From: Saussurea involucrata
Taxonomy: Eukaryota; Streptophyta; Magnoliopsida; Asterales; Asteraceae
Direction: 5' to 3'
DNA: 64,000 nt
Assembly: GCA_033807775.1 (NCBI GenBank)
Contig: CM066314.1
Coordinates: 37,493,501 to 37,557,500 of the forward strand
Below the pieces are notes generated by a model that saw only the letters and a list, made by a program, of their open reading frames with translations, made no database searches and was not told the DNA's origin. Below, one piece after another: positions 1 through 10,466 of the stretch. A program made the translations under genes and the position numbers. Position 1 is the first letter of the stretch. Every line of letters starts with the position of its first letter.

Positions 1-1603
1 TCACATGTAGGTGATGGTCGATCACTTCCTAGGTTGAGTGTTTCCTTTAAGACATTAAGGACAGGGTCAGCTGGATGTCCCATCCGACTATGCCACAACT
101 GGCGGGAGACACAACACATTATAGACAAATTTGACTTTGAGTCACAAGACTCACCTATGGATAGTTTATCCAAGAAGTATAAACCTCCTTGTTCACTACC
201 AGTCCCCACAATTTTCCTGGGCTGAAAGTCCTGAAGGAGATAGCATTTAAATTCATCAAACAATGCAAATTTTTTACTATCTCTAGCTATTTTATGAACA
301 GAAAAAAGATTCACATGGAAATCAGGAATAACAAGAACGTCATACAACATGACACTATTATTAAATCTATAATTTCCAATTTGGTTTATTTTTGCCTCTT
401 CTCCATTTGGTTGAGTCACTTTAAGATTTAAATCTGAAACATAAATAAGATTTTCAAGTTGAGAAGAAGAGGTGGTCATATGCTGATTTGCACCTGAATA
501 AATTATCCAACCAGAACTAGATAGTTTATGAGACACATTCGACAGATTTCCCATATTAGAGAAAAAATTACCTGCCATATTAGCAGATATTCCTTCGGAC
601 AGTTTGTGATCTATCAAGGACAGAAATTTATTAATCTGATCTTCTGTTAACACATTAGAGGGACTTGAACAGAATTTTCAGTTGAACAAGCATTTCCAAC
701 AGAAGACTTAAAAGTCTGTCCATTTTTAGGTTTGTTAAACTGAAAATCTTTTGGAAAACCAATTAACTTGTAGCATCTTTCAATTGTATGTCCGTTTAAT
801 CCACAATGCTTACAAGTAAGTGGTGTTTTTCCAAGGGTTTTCTTATTCCCATTTGTTTTTCCAAAAAATGCCGAATGCTGACCCTTGGTATCAGAAGGTC
901 TAGTCCCTCCTCTGTGGAATTCTTCCCTAGACACCAAGGAAAATGCAGTTTTGACAGAGGGTAGAGGATCGGTAGTTAAAATGTTGCTTCGAATATGAAC
1001 ATAATGATCATCTAAACCCATCAAAAACTGCATTAATTTGATTAATTGGTTGTGTTTTAAAAATTCATGAGAAGCATTGCACGTACATGAAGGCAGTTTG
1101 ATCAATGCATCAAACTGCTTCCACAGTGCGTTTAGCTTGTGATAATAGTCGGAGACAAAAGTTCCATTTTGGCTTAAGGAATTGATTTTCTGATATAGAT
1201 TAAAAGTGACAGATCCATCAACTTTATCATAAGTTTCCTTTAACTCAGTCCAAACCTCAGAAGCTATTTTTGAAAATACCTGACTAACAAACAGTTCCTC
1301 CGAAATGGAGTTAAGGATCCAAGATAAGACAACTGAGTTACACCTGTCCCATTGTCTCCCAAGGACATCGTTATCTTTGGGACGAACAACAGAACCATCA
1401 ACAAAATCGTACTTATTTTTAGTTTCCAAGGCAAGGGTCATAGCACATGACCAAACCTTTTAGTTATCAGTCCCACTTAGTTTCATTTGCAAGATAGACA
1501 CCCCTGTAGTGTCACTAGGATGGAGATATAAGGGATCTCCGAAGTCCAGCTTCCCAATCATAGATTGGGGCTCTGGAGTCTTGGGAGACGCTGCTCCAGT
1601 CAT
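1..1603 (-). pseudogene. Ty1/copia gag-protease-pre-integrase fragment (element G), cut by the left edge
   Basis: Reads right to left from an ATG at 1603-1601. The gag N-terminus contains LYLHPSD, a usual start of plant copia gag. An in-frame TAA at 1462-1460 interrupts it just before KVWS; the frame is then open to 647 and includes a CCHC zinc knuckle (CKHCGLNGHTIERC). The frame changes near 665. The next frame holds the protease segment, where the expected aspartate of DSGA is a tyrosine (WIIYSGANQHM, near 510-480), and then a pre-integrase motif (LWHSRMGHPAD) that stays open to position 1. Integrase and reverse transcriptase would lie outside the window. A nonsense codon, a frameshift and a lost catalytic residue make it a dead copy. 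Confidence 0.88.
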
Positions 1604-2960
1604 AGTGAACACTTAAGCAAGAACGATAAACACGCAGGGATGAAACTCCGAGGGCATACATACAGGATTCCTTGCCACTCGATGGGTGGTAGGCCAAGTC
1701 CACCACTCAGATATCCCAAACAGCAAGGTAAACACACAGAAGGGAAATAGAAGACTTACAGTGATCTCAATCAACAAAGAACAGAGTGAACAAGCTTACA
1801 GAAGGTAATGAGTGAGGCACAGCGGAATAGGACGAGCAAGCTAGGATTTCAAAGGGAAATCCAGAACAAGAACGTACCAGGTAGGTCCAGAACACTTATG
1901 AACAAAAAAAATGAACACAGTCTGACACAAATCTCAAGTCAGAACTGAGATCTAAACCTCGTCGATACAGGGATCTAACAAGATAGATCTTGAGTCATAG
2001 GTCAAAGAAAACAAAACCTTATGCAATTAACTAATATTTAAAGAGGAACAACTACAGCAACAGAGAACCTCATTGATTCATTAGATCCACGAGGATCTTC
2101 CTCAAATCATAGGTTATTAACGATTGGTTCTAGGCAGTAGACACAAACACACGAATCTGAAATAGATCTATAGTATAAGAGGATTCAGATCTTGTACATA
2201 AGAGAGAATCTGAGCAGAAAATGTAAGTCAGTTCAGAGAACCTGATCGTGACCACATAGCTCAGATAACAGTACACAAGATCTAGATCGGATCTATAGAG
2301 ATCAGTTTCAGTTTCAATTAATAGTGAATGAAATCAGTACTGCGTGTAAAGAATAATAGATCCAAGAGTACTGCGTGTAAAGAATGATAGATCCAAGAGT
2401 AAGATCAGGTCTAGACACTAAACACACCACTGGACACGATCTAAAGAGATCAGATCCAAATAGTGATGAGCGAGATTTGACCTAGATATAATGGAAAACA
2501 GATCCAGATGTACAATTAGATCTAAAATACTAAACACACCACTGGATATGATCTAAGAAGATCAAATCCAGAAATAAAAGCAGATCTAAAAAGATCACCA
2601 AGTAGTAATGACGAAATATTGATAAACACACAGATTACTTTGTCTTAAGGACAAAAAAGGAAAAATAACACGAGCATGTGTATTCTGAATCTCTAAAAGA
2701 GATGACAAAACGTTTTGTTAAACAAAAAACATTATGATGAACCACTGTTCAAAAGAAACAGAAGAAGAACCATATAAGATCTTCAACAACTAATTTTAAC
2801 AAAAAGCGCCGATGATGAGAACACAAAACAATTTGAGTACATGTATTCAAAATCTCTTACGGTATATATAGATATATATAAAAAATTCCACTAATTTATA
2901 TGTATCACCTGAATACGATTTGTTGATGATTAATACCACAACGCATCACGCAGTTCTTAC
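1604..2960. repeat. AGATC-rich non-coding DNA upstream of element G gag
   Basis: No credible gene. By position this should be the leader and 5' LTR of element G (minus strand), but I could not find a clear tRNA-Met primer site or TG...CA boundary. GATC, mostly as AGATC or GATCT, occurs roughly 25 times between about 1900 and 2620, where chance predicts about three. A block around 'actaaacacaccactgga' is repeated near 2417 and 2531. It could be a mutated LTR or a leader intron. Confidence 0.5.
2336..2398. repeat. Two-copy 31-bp tandem repeat
   Basis: A unit beginning 'agtactgcgtgtaaag' and ending 'gatccaag' occurs twice in succession with one visible substitution (aataat versus aatgat). It lies inside the AGATC-rich block. 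Confidence 0.85.
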
Positions 2961-3603
2961 GGTAGTTAAATGCTATGAGCAAAAAATGAATAGTGAATAA
3001 TTTATAGTGAAAGGCAACAAACAAATAGTATTGCCTTTTAGTTTCAAGTTCTGTTAGTAAAAAAACTGCAATCCCATTTAAATTGTAATTTCTGAATATT
3101 TTGATTATTAGTATAATAAAATTTTATATCTAATAAAAACTTTCATATTTTTATATCATATTATGATGATATAATCCTCATCTAATTATTATTATTATTA
3201 TTATTATTACTTACTCCATCCACCAAGTACCTAATGTTTGTCACAACAAATGTTTTATATAGTTATTTATTAGATATCTTTAAATAGAAAACAATTTTAC
3301 TAGCAGTCATCATATAACATCATCAAACAATATTAGTTGACAACTTATCCAAAATAGTCTTGTTTATTGCTGGTCACTTAAAACTTTGTAGTGCTAATTT
3401 AAAACTTTGTAGTGTTAATTTAACTGATAATAAAATTTAGATTTGAAGAATTTTTCTTAGAGATTATCGGTTCAAATCTTGTAAGATCACTAAAGATTTT
3501 CTGGTTATTTTCAGGACCCCTGGAATTAATTGAGATACATATAAACTAATATGAACACCCACGAATAACAAAGGACACCAATCCAGTACTATATAACCTA
3601 ATA
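2961..3603. other. AT-rich intergenic DNA with a (TTA)n microsatellite
   Basis: No open frame or recognisable family. A run of about eight TTA/ATT units lies near 3185-3209. Nothing else can be supported. Confidence 0.7.
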
Positions 3604-5352
3604 TAGTTTAGGTATCGTTTGACAAAAATAAACTAGCTTATTGTTTAAGTACATGTTTGTATGAACATAAGCTAACTTATAAGCTAGCTTATTGATAAAC
3701 TATTTGGAGTAACTTATTGATGACTGTTTTTATGACTTTTTTTGTTCAAACATGTAATCAAAACATTTTATTAAACGATTAATACTTACAAACAGAAAAC
3801 TCACTACACATAACACTCACGCTCATGAAATCTTCAAGAGTTTTGAAGATACAAACGAAACTCTAACTAAACACTATGAAACCCTAATTGTATACTGAGA
3901 GGATTTAAACGAAAGAGAGAATCGTTGTTATGACTGAAACCCTAAAACATATTCTTTATATATAAAGCATAATTTGCAACAAGGTCCTTTGCACGAAACT
4001 CCCTCCAGCTACGAGAATTAGCTCCGCTACCCTTCCTTCTCTTTCCTCTTGCAGCGCAGTCCTTATCTTTCAGATTATGTCACAAATAGCCTTCACAAAA
4101 TCAAGACATTAAAAAATAAAATAAGTTAGACTATAACAATGACAAGATTGGTTACTTAACTATCTTATATTTTAACATTTTTCAATTATACTTTCATTTA
4201 TATTGATTATTATTTATTAATATTAATTATAAATAAATATTAATTATTAAAAATTAAGTATTACTAATATTAATTAGTATTAATTGAAAATTATTAATTA
4301 AATTTAACTACACATTGATGTTAACTTTTAATTCTTTAGATTTATTGCAAACCATATTCAATTATTTTTATATATTTTTTAATATTAGTTAATATATTTT
4401 AGCTACCAATTACGATACTACTTTTTTTAATTATTATTCAATTATTTATTTTTATTCATATAATATGTAATGACTATTTAAAATTATATCTTAAGTAGAT
4501 TTTTTTTAAATTTGTTTTAACAAATTCAAAATCTATAATATATATATATAATAAAATTTTAATTTCTTTAATTAACATATTATATTATATAATTTTTCTT
4601 TACTATCTTATTTGTATTAATTAACATATTATATTACTGTAAATTTGTTTTAATTATATTATAAAATATTGTAATTGATTATTTTTTCAAAATGTCATTT
4701 TTTGTCATTTTACATGTTTATGAACTAGTTTTTCCCAAACGTGACTTATTCTTTAACTAGTTTATCAACTAACATCAAGTTTATCAACTACCAGCTAGCT
4801 TATCAAGTAATCAGCTTGCTCACACTACAACAAATTTGGGTTTATAGGACGTTTAAAATAAATATGTGTCATAATAGAGTGTACGTTTTATTGGACATAC
4901 TTTATAGAACTAAACAAAAAAGCGTCCTATTTAAAAGTGTTACAATAAGTTTATAGGACGCTTTTGAGCGCCGTAGGTTTTTAGGACATGTTCAAAATAA
5001 AATGTCGTATTAGATAATTTTATATGACACTCTTGAAAAGTGTCCTATAAACCCATCTTTTTAGAGGACATTTGTGTTTATAGGACACTTTTTCAAATAG
5101 TGTCCTATAAAATAACTATTAGGACCATTTATTTGAAAAATGTTTTAAAAAACTTGTTACGACGTCCAAACGCGTTCTATAAAATTTTTGTAACACTTTT
5201 AGATATGCCATTTTTTTGTTTGGTCCTATAAACTTTGGTCTAAAACACCCTATTAAGACACTTATTTATTTTAAGGGTCATATAAACCCAATTTTGTTGT
5301 AGTGTCATTAGCTAGTTTCTCAAACGTAATCTTAATGTGGTTACCAAACGCT
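3604..5352. mobile_element. Possible hAT-like non-autonomous element hosting a CACTA MITE
   Basis: The left end (near 3610: atcgtttgacaaaaataaac) and the reverse complement of the right end (near 5310-5350) resemble each other loosely. Inverted 'taagctagcttat' and 'tatcaactaccagc' motifs occur towards both sides. No protein is encoded and the interior is about 80% A+T. No clean 8-bp target duplication was found, so class and exact ends are uncertain. Confidence 0.35.
4823..5304. mobile_element. CACTA-type MITE, 482 bp, TSD TCA
   Basis: Starts CACTACAACAAATTTGGG and ends with the inverted form (cccaattttgttgtagtg). The CACTA ends are diagnostic of the En/Spm superfamily. The element is flanked on both sides by TCA (4820-4822 and 5305-5307), the 3-bp target duplication expected for CACTA elements. 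The interior is built from repeated, inverted 'tataggac(a/g)' and 'gtcctata' motifs and has no transposase, so it is non-autonomous. The small open frames at 4741-5231 are by-products. Confidence 0.88.
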
Positions 5353-5602
5353 ATTAGAGCATCTCCAATAGCTATGCTAAAGTTTTTTTTAAAATAGAGT
5401 AAAAAAATTCAAAATCTCTAAAAAAAATGCATCAAACTCCAACAGCTACGCTATTTTAGCAACTCTAGTATTAACTATCTTATTAAAATATTTGATTTAT
5501 TTAATTATATTATTAAAATATTCAATATATGAAAAATTGAGAGGACAAAAAAGTTTGCTTTTTTGGAGTAATAATTAATTTTGGAGGAAAACCATCTATT
5601 TA

Positions 5603-5986
5603 GAGCATCTCCAACAGCTTCTCTATAATTTCTCTAAAATAGAGAATGAAAATTTAAAATCTCTAAAAAATATTTCTTCCAACTCCAACAGCTTCTCTAT
5701 TTTAGAGAACCAATCATTACTTATATTATTAAAATATTCAATATATTTCTCTCTCATTTTTTTTTTGTAGGAAGTCATTAAAATAATATTTCTCTCACAT
5801 CTTTTTGGTGGAAAAGCATTAAAATAATATTTCACTCTCATTTTTTTGAAGATATAAAGAATTCTCTATATTGGGAGTTTTTTCCATGGTTCTCTATTTT
5901 AGAGAATAGGATAGAGAAGTTGTTGGAGCATTTTAGAGAACAAAATATTGTTTTTCTCTATTTTAGAGAAGCTGTTGGAGATGCTC
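5603..5986. mobile_element. Inner TTA-type MITE, 384 bp
   Basis: The ends are perfectly inverted over at least 20 bp (GAGCATCTCCAACAGCTTCT and its complement), with TTA on each side (5600-5602 and 5987-5989). The first 15 bases match the ends of the outer MITE, so it is a relative that jumped into an older family member. Internal 'ctctattttagaga' blocks are repeated in both orientations, giving a foldback structure. Confidence 0.85.
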
Positions 5987-5989
5987 TTA

Positions 5990-6326
5990 GACCATGAGTA
6001 CCGCCAACCCACGAACCCACTGAACCCTGATGCCACCTCAGTGCCACATCAGCTTTTCTCTTTCCTACCCTCCTTACCCTAAAGTGGAGTACCGCTTCCT
6101 ATCGAACCCACTGAACCCGAATGCCACATCAGCTTTTCTCTTTCCTACCCTTCTTACCCTAAAAAAAAAAAAAATTTACCCCGGGTTAGGCCGGGTTCCC
6201 GAACCCACTGTTACCCGCGACCCTAACCCGATGGTGAACCCGCCCCATGAGTACCGCCTACCCTCCTTACCCGTTGGAAGCCGATGGTGAACCCGGCCGT
6301 GGTACCCGATGGCGGTATGCACGGCC
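5990..6326. mobile_element. Third MITE, 337 bp, abutting the inner MITE
   Basis: The ends GACCATGAGTACCGCC and the complement of GGCCGTGCATACCGCC are inverted with three mismatches, and TTA flanks both sides (5987-5989 and 6327-6329). The left TTA is shared with the inner MITE, so one of the two inserted into the target duplication of the other. It is C-rich on this strand (many aaccc and taccc motifs), unlike the AT-rich surroundings. An internal ~80-bp direct duplication (near 6042 and 6121) carries 'gccacatcagcttttctc'. Confidence 0.78.
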
Positions 6327-6453
6327 TTAGAGATTTTGACAATATCTCTCATCTTTCTCTATTTTAGCATATTCCAGGATAACATAATTATTGAAGCAAC
6401 AAAAATGCAAAAATCACTATTTTTTTATTTTAACATAGCTGTCGGAGATGCTC

Positions 6454-7202
6454 TTGTCGGCTCATCCCCGTTAGAATATTAAAGTATTTTAATGAATTGT
6501 TGATTATTTTATTAAACCATTCGTTAAATTAAATATATTAAAAACTTTGTTTGCAAGTTGAGTAAAATAAAATATTAATTAATATATATTAATCTGACAA
6601 TGAGTAGAAATGTTTCGTAGGGTTCTCCATGTTTGAAACGTTTACAGGTTTAATGTTTTTCATCTCCATCTTTCATACCTTTTCTTTTCTCTCACAAATC
6701 CAAACATTTTATGGTATTTAAACCAACCCTGCTTTCACTTCCTCAGCTAGGGTTCTTCAATCTTCCCTTTTCCTTCAACTTTGGAAACTTCGTCCTCCTC
6801 TTCAATAAGGTAATCTCTTTCGTCACATTTCTTCATCTAAACCGTTTGTTTGATTGAACTCAACGATTTAATACTTCCATTTTGTAGTTATTTTGATCCG
6901 TGTTCTTCAATTTTAGGAGTTGTTTTTGTACGAATTGCATGTGCGATATGAGTGATTTTTTGTTTTGGGAATTTATTTGAATCTTAGGGTTTTGTGTGAT
7001 TGTTTTGCTTAAATTGCAGGCTGAATTGATTTCTTAACAACTGTTGTGGTAACCTTATTGAATCCAGTTCGAAACTTTTGTCTCAGGGTTGATTTCGAGA
7101 TGATTTCAAGGAGGTTTTAGAGATTGTTTCATCTGGTTGTGATGATAATTTAGATTTCGAGAAGAGTTTTTTTCCCCCTATAATCGAAAAGTAGAACAGA
7201 AC
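6454..7202 (+). promoter_or_regulatory. Promoter and spliced 5' leader of the ROH1-like gene
   Basis: Pyrimidine-rich leader sequence (ctccatctttc, ccttttcttttctctcac) lies around 6660-6800. A plausible 5'-UTR intron spans 6810-7019: the donor is AATAAG|GTAATC, the acceptor TTGCAG|GCTG, and the interior is T-rich. The second leader exon runs 7020-7202 to the start codon. 'ggtatttaaacc' near 6714 is a weak TATA candidate. The upstream limit is set by the end of the MITE stack at 6453. Confidence 0.6.
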
Positions 7203-8378
7203 ATGCCGTCCACAAATGGTTACACGATGCCATTTGGTACGTTTCGCCGATCGATTATGGGCATTGGAAACGATCATAATCAAGTTCATGATGTTAACAA
7301 CGATTCCACTTCTGAATTTCATTGTGAGCTTGGATCGTTTGAACACCAAGTTTTCCGACAATTTCGCACACTTTCTGCTGCTTCTGCTGATGAACTTCTT
7401 TCTCTCGATTGGGTTTCTAAATTATTAGACGCTTTTATCGCTTGTCAAGAAGATTTCAAACTTATCCTGTTGAAAAACGAACAAAATCTTTCAAAACCTC
7501 CGTTAGATAAGTTCATAACGGAGTTCTTCGATAGGAGTATTCGCGCACTCGACATTTGTAACGCTGTTCGTGATGGGATTGAAAAGATTCGTCTTTGGAA
7601 TCGACATTTAGAGATTGTTTCAAATGCTTTCGATTCAAAACAGAGGAATCCAATGGTTGAAGGGCAGTTTAGAAGGGCAAAGAAGTCTTTAACCGATTTA
7701 GCTATAATCATGCTTGATGATAATAAAGAATCATCATCCATTTTCTCACAAAGAAACCGATCTTTTGGGCGTCCTAATAAAGGAAAAGATCATCAACAAA
7801 AAGCAGGACACTCAAGATCGCTTTCTTGGAGCGTACCCAATTCATGGTCAGCAAGTAAACAACTTCAATCAATCGCTAACGGTTTAGTCCCTCCAAAAGC
7901 CCATGAAATTTCCGCCACTAACGGGCTAGCCAACATTGTTTACACAATGGGTTTTGTTCTTATGTTTGTATTATGGTCTCTGGTGGCTGCGATTCCATGT
8001 CAAGATCGAAGTCTGCAAATCAACTTCTCTGTTCCAAGGCAGTTCTCATGGGGAACTCCATTGAATTTGCTTCATATTCGGATTATGGATGAATCCAAGA
8101 AACGTGAACGCAAGAATAGTGCTGGGCTACTAAAGGAGATATACCAAATGGAAAAATCGATTCATTTGATCACGGATTTGATGGATTCTGTTAACCAATT
8201 TCCATTGACAGATGAACAGAAGGAAGAAGTGCAAAGTGGTGTTCAAGAAGTGGGTCGAGTTTGTAACGGGTTTAAGAACGAATTGGATCCGTTGGAGCGC
8301 CAATTGAGAGAAGTTTTCCGCAAAATTATGGCTTGTCGAACCGAGGGTCTTGAAGTTCTTGGAAAGGCACAATCTTGA
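7203..8378 (+). CDS. ROH1: ROH1-like / BYPASS1-related protein (DUF793 family), 391 aa
   Basis: A single-exon frame of 391 codons, the usual size for the plant ROH1 family (Arabidopsis members are about 400 aa). Recognisable parts in order: a short N-terminus with FGTFRRSIMGI; an alpha-helical region with LLSLDWVSKLLDAFIACQE and RSIRALDICNAVRDGIEKIR; the family motif NRSFGRPNK; and a serine-rich linker (SRSLSWSVPNSW). A hydrophobic segment, likely one membrane-spanning helix, lies at about residues 243-265, followed by a C-terminal helical part ending in LEVLGKAQS. Arabidopsis ROH1 interacts with the exocyst subunit EXO70A1, so a role at the plasma membrane in secretion or wall deposition is inferred from the family. 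The start is the first ATG after the predicted leader intron. This is the only intact host gene seen in the window. Confidence 0.95.
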   Translation: MPSTNGYTMPFGTFRRSIMGIGNDHNQVHDVNNDSTSEFHCELGSFEHQVFRQFRTLSAASADELLSLDWVSKLLDAFIACQEDFKLILLKNEQNLSKPPLDKFITEFFDRSIRALDICNAVRDGIEKIRLWNRHLEIVSNAFDSKQRNPMVEGQFRRAKKSLTDLAIIMLDDNKESSSIFSQRNRSFGRPNKGKDHQQKAGHSRSLSWSVPNSWSASKQLQSIANGLVPPKAHEISATNGLANIVYTMGFVLMFVLWSLVAAIPCQDRSLQINFSVPRQFSWGTPLNLLHIRIMDESKKRERKNSAGLLKEIYQMEKSIHLITDLMDSVNQFPLTDEQKEEVQSGVQEVGRVCNGFKNELDPLERQLREVFRKIMACRTEGLEVLGKAQS

Positions 8379-8699
8379 TGATCAAATGTCAAAAGAAACA
8401 GAGGTAGAAACAAGAACAGAACAAAACCCTCAAATATGAAGTTTGTTTTGATCAGTGGGAAATAATAATGGATTCTGGGCAGGTAATCTGTGTAGTTTCA
8501 TTATAGATTTTATATGCTTATATCTTTATTCATGTTTCATATGTTCTTTTCATTGATCTTTCTTTCATTTTGTATAATTTCCTTGTTGCTTTTCATATTT
8601 CATTCTTTGTTGTTATATATATATATATATATATACACACACCCACTTGTTTTTGTATTTCTCAAAATCTGTTTAGAGGGTCTTTATTTTATCTATTCT
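8379..8699 (+). other. 3' UTR and downstream region of the ROH1-like gene with a TA/CA microsatellite
   Basis: Follows the TGA stop. It is A/T-rich, with a short (TA)n(CA)n tract near 8613-8643. No polyadenylation site can be fixed by eye. Confidence 0.6.
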
Positions 8700-9110
8700 T
8701 CTTGGGATTTACTGGGTTTGTTTGATTCTTTTTGCAAGTCAGGGTTTACACAAAAACAGTCTCTATGTTATGTTATATTCTGTCTGAGATTTATTGGGTT
8801 TGTTTGATTCTTTTTGCAAGCCAGTGTTTTCAAAGAAACAATCTCTATGTAATATTTTGTGTGGGATTTACTGGGTTTGTTTAATTCTTTTTGCAAGCCA
8901 GGGTCTTCACAGAAACAGTCTCTCTGTGTGGAATTTACTTGGTTTGTTTGATTCCTTTTGCAAGTCAGGTTTTCACAAAATCAGTCTCTATGTTATATTC
9001 TGTGTAAGATTTACTTGCTTTGTTTGATTTTTTTTTTGTAAGCCAGGGTTTTCACGTAAACAGTATCGATATTATATTATGTATGGAATTTACTGGGTTC
9101 GTTCAAGATG
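8700..9110. repeat. Minisatellite of 62-84 bp units, about five copies, 3' of the ROH1-like gene
   Basis: The phrase 'atttactgggtttgtttgat' with small changes starts at about 8704, 8788, 8869, 8931, 9005 and 9086. Each is followed by 'tttttgcaagccagggttttcac' variants and 'aaacagtctctatgt'. Units have diverged and two are shortened, so the array is not young. The open frames 8514-8807 and 8794-9027 come from this repeat and are not genes. Confidence 0.88.
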
Positions 9111-9784
9111 ATTGAACATGTAATGTTGGGTTGGAGGGGTGTTAATATTAATTATGGACATATGGGTATGGTGATATTAATGTAATACATGTATGATCAT
9201 GTGTGTGTGGGGGGATTAGGTGATGGTCACTGAAAGACAGGTGGTTGATTTTGGATGAAATGAAATAAATGAGGAACAGGTTGACATGATTTATGGTTAG
9301 GCATAAATGGTTGGGGTCAAGCCTACCAATACATATAATTATATAGACTAAATTACATATTTCCTCCTTGTGGTTTATATATGATAACATATTTAGTCCC
9401 TTTTCAGAAATAGTAATGGGTTAAAGTTCTTTGGTTTGCAATTTATAATGTGATGGATCCCTGCCTCTAACCCCGTTAAAAGTTTTCTGTTAAATAGGTC
9501 AATTAAGAGGGTATTTTAGTCGTGTTATTTATTTTCCAAGGTTCTAAATGGCGTGAGGTGTGGCGTGACGGCGAGGTCAAGTCTCAAGCCTTAGGAGCCA
9601 CGACGAAGCTATGACGTTTTCAAAGCATGACTTATGGCATCAAATTTATAATTCATATATAATATTATGCATAAAAAGATATGATTTGTTTCTTATTGCT
9701 CAGTTGAACGGTTTGTTTCTTTTAAAGATCATAATATTAATTATATTATTAAAACATTTCATACATTTACTAATATATTATTTA
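9111..9784. other. Intergenic DNA with transposon debris
   Basis: No gene. At 9350-9500 the wording 'ccttgtggttta', 'ttagtccctttt' and 'ccccgttaaaa' resembles the inside of the MULE-type MITE at 9785, so a decayed relative is likely. Confidence 0.5.
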
Positions 9785-10466
9785 GAGTAAATTGCACATT
9801 TGATCCATGTGGTTTGTTGTTTTTCTCGATTTGGGTTGCTATAAAACTTTTATTGCAAGAAAACCCTCGTGATATGCACTTTTATTTGATTTTGGCCTCT
9901 TCCACTAACAAAAGTTAAATTCCAGCCGTTAAGTGAGGGCACTTTAGTTTTTTTCATTTTTCTTTATCTTTTCTAAAATTAAATAAATTAAAATTCTAAT
10001 GGACCCACACCAGATCCCACACGTCTCCCTCGTTTTAACACGCCCCTTTTTCTTTGCACGATGGGGAGTGGGGACCTCCATTATCGAGAACCCCCTCCCA
10101 TGGAGAAAAATCAAGACCAAACACTATTGTGATGAAGTAGGTTATGGTGGAAGGTGGTGAATGAGAATCAAAAGAGAATGCATGGTGTGAGTTGAAGTGT
10201 ATATATATATATATATATCTATATGTATAAAATCAAGTGTAAATTGCATTTTTGGGTCCCTATGATTTGCTAATTTTTTGAGTTAAAAAAGAAATTTATA
10301 TTTAAAAGTAAAATAACCATGATACCCTTGATTTAACGGTGTTAGTGGGTAGGGACTCAAATGAAACACTTTTGCATATCACGAGAGTTTTCTTGCAACA
10401 AAAATTTTATAAGGACTAAAATCAAGAAAAACAACAAACCACAGGGACCAAAATTGCAATTTACCT
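9785..10466. mobile_element. MULE-type MITE, 682 bp, 9-bp TSD TATTATTTA
   Basis: Long terminal inverted repeats start GAGTAAATTGCA at the left and AGGTAAATTGCA (complement strand) at the right. Similarity runs for about 150 bp per arm (shared: tgtggtttgttgtttttct, ttgcaagaaaac, ctcgtgatatgca). The 9-bp sequence TATTATTTA occurs immediately outside both ends (9776-9784 and 10467-10475), the target-duplication length of Mutator-like elements. No transposase. A (TA)n run sits near 10200. Confidence 0.88.

Larger units (their letters stand above)
5357..6453. mobile_element. Outer TTA-type MITE carrying two further MITEs
   Basis: The terminal inverted repeats are GAGCATCTCCAATAGCTATG at the left and its inverted counterpart (catagctgtcggagatgctc) at the right, followed in both arms by A/T-rich sequence. 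The flanks read TTA (left) and TTG (right), so the target duplication is nearly intact. No coding capacity. It resembles PIF/Harbinger-type MITEs by TTA target and size; the superfamily is inferred. Confidence 0.72.

Noticed and set aside
3604..5352. Confident assignment to the hAT superfamily
   Set aside because: Terminal similarity is loose and I could not find an 8-bp target duplication; kept as a low-confidence feature.
8514..9027. Two overlapping hydrophobic frames after the ROH1-like gene
   Set aside because: They translate the minisatellite at 8700-9110; periodicity follows the DNA repeat.
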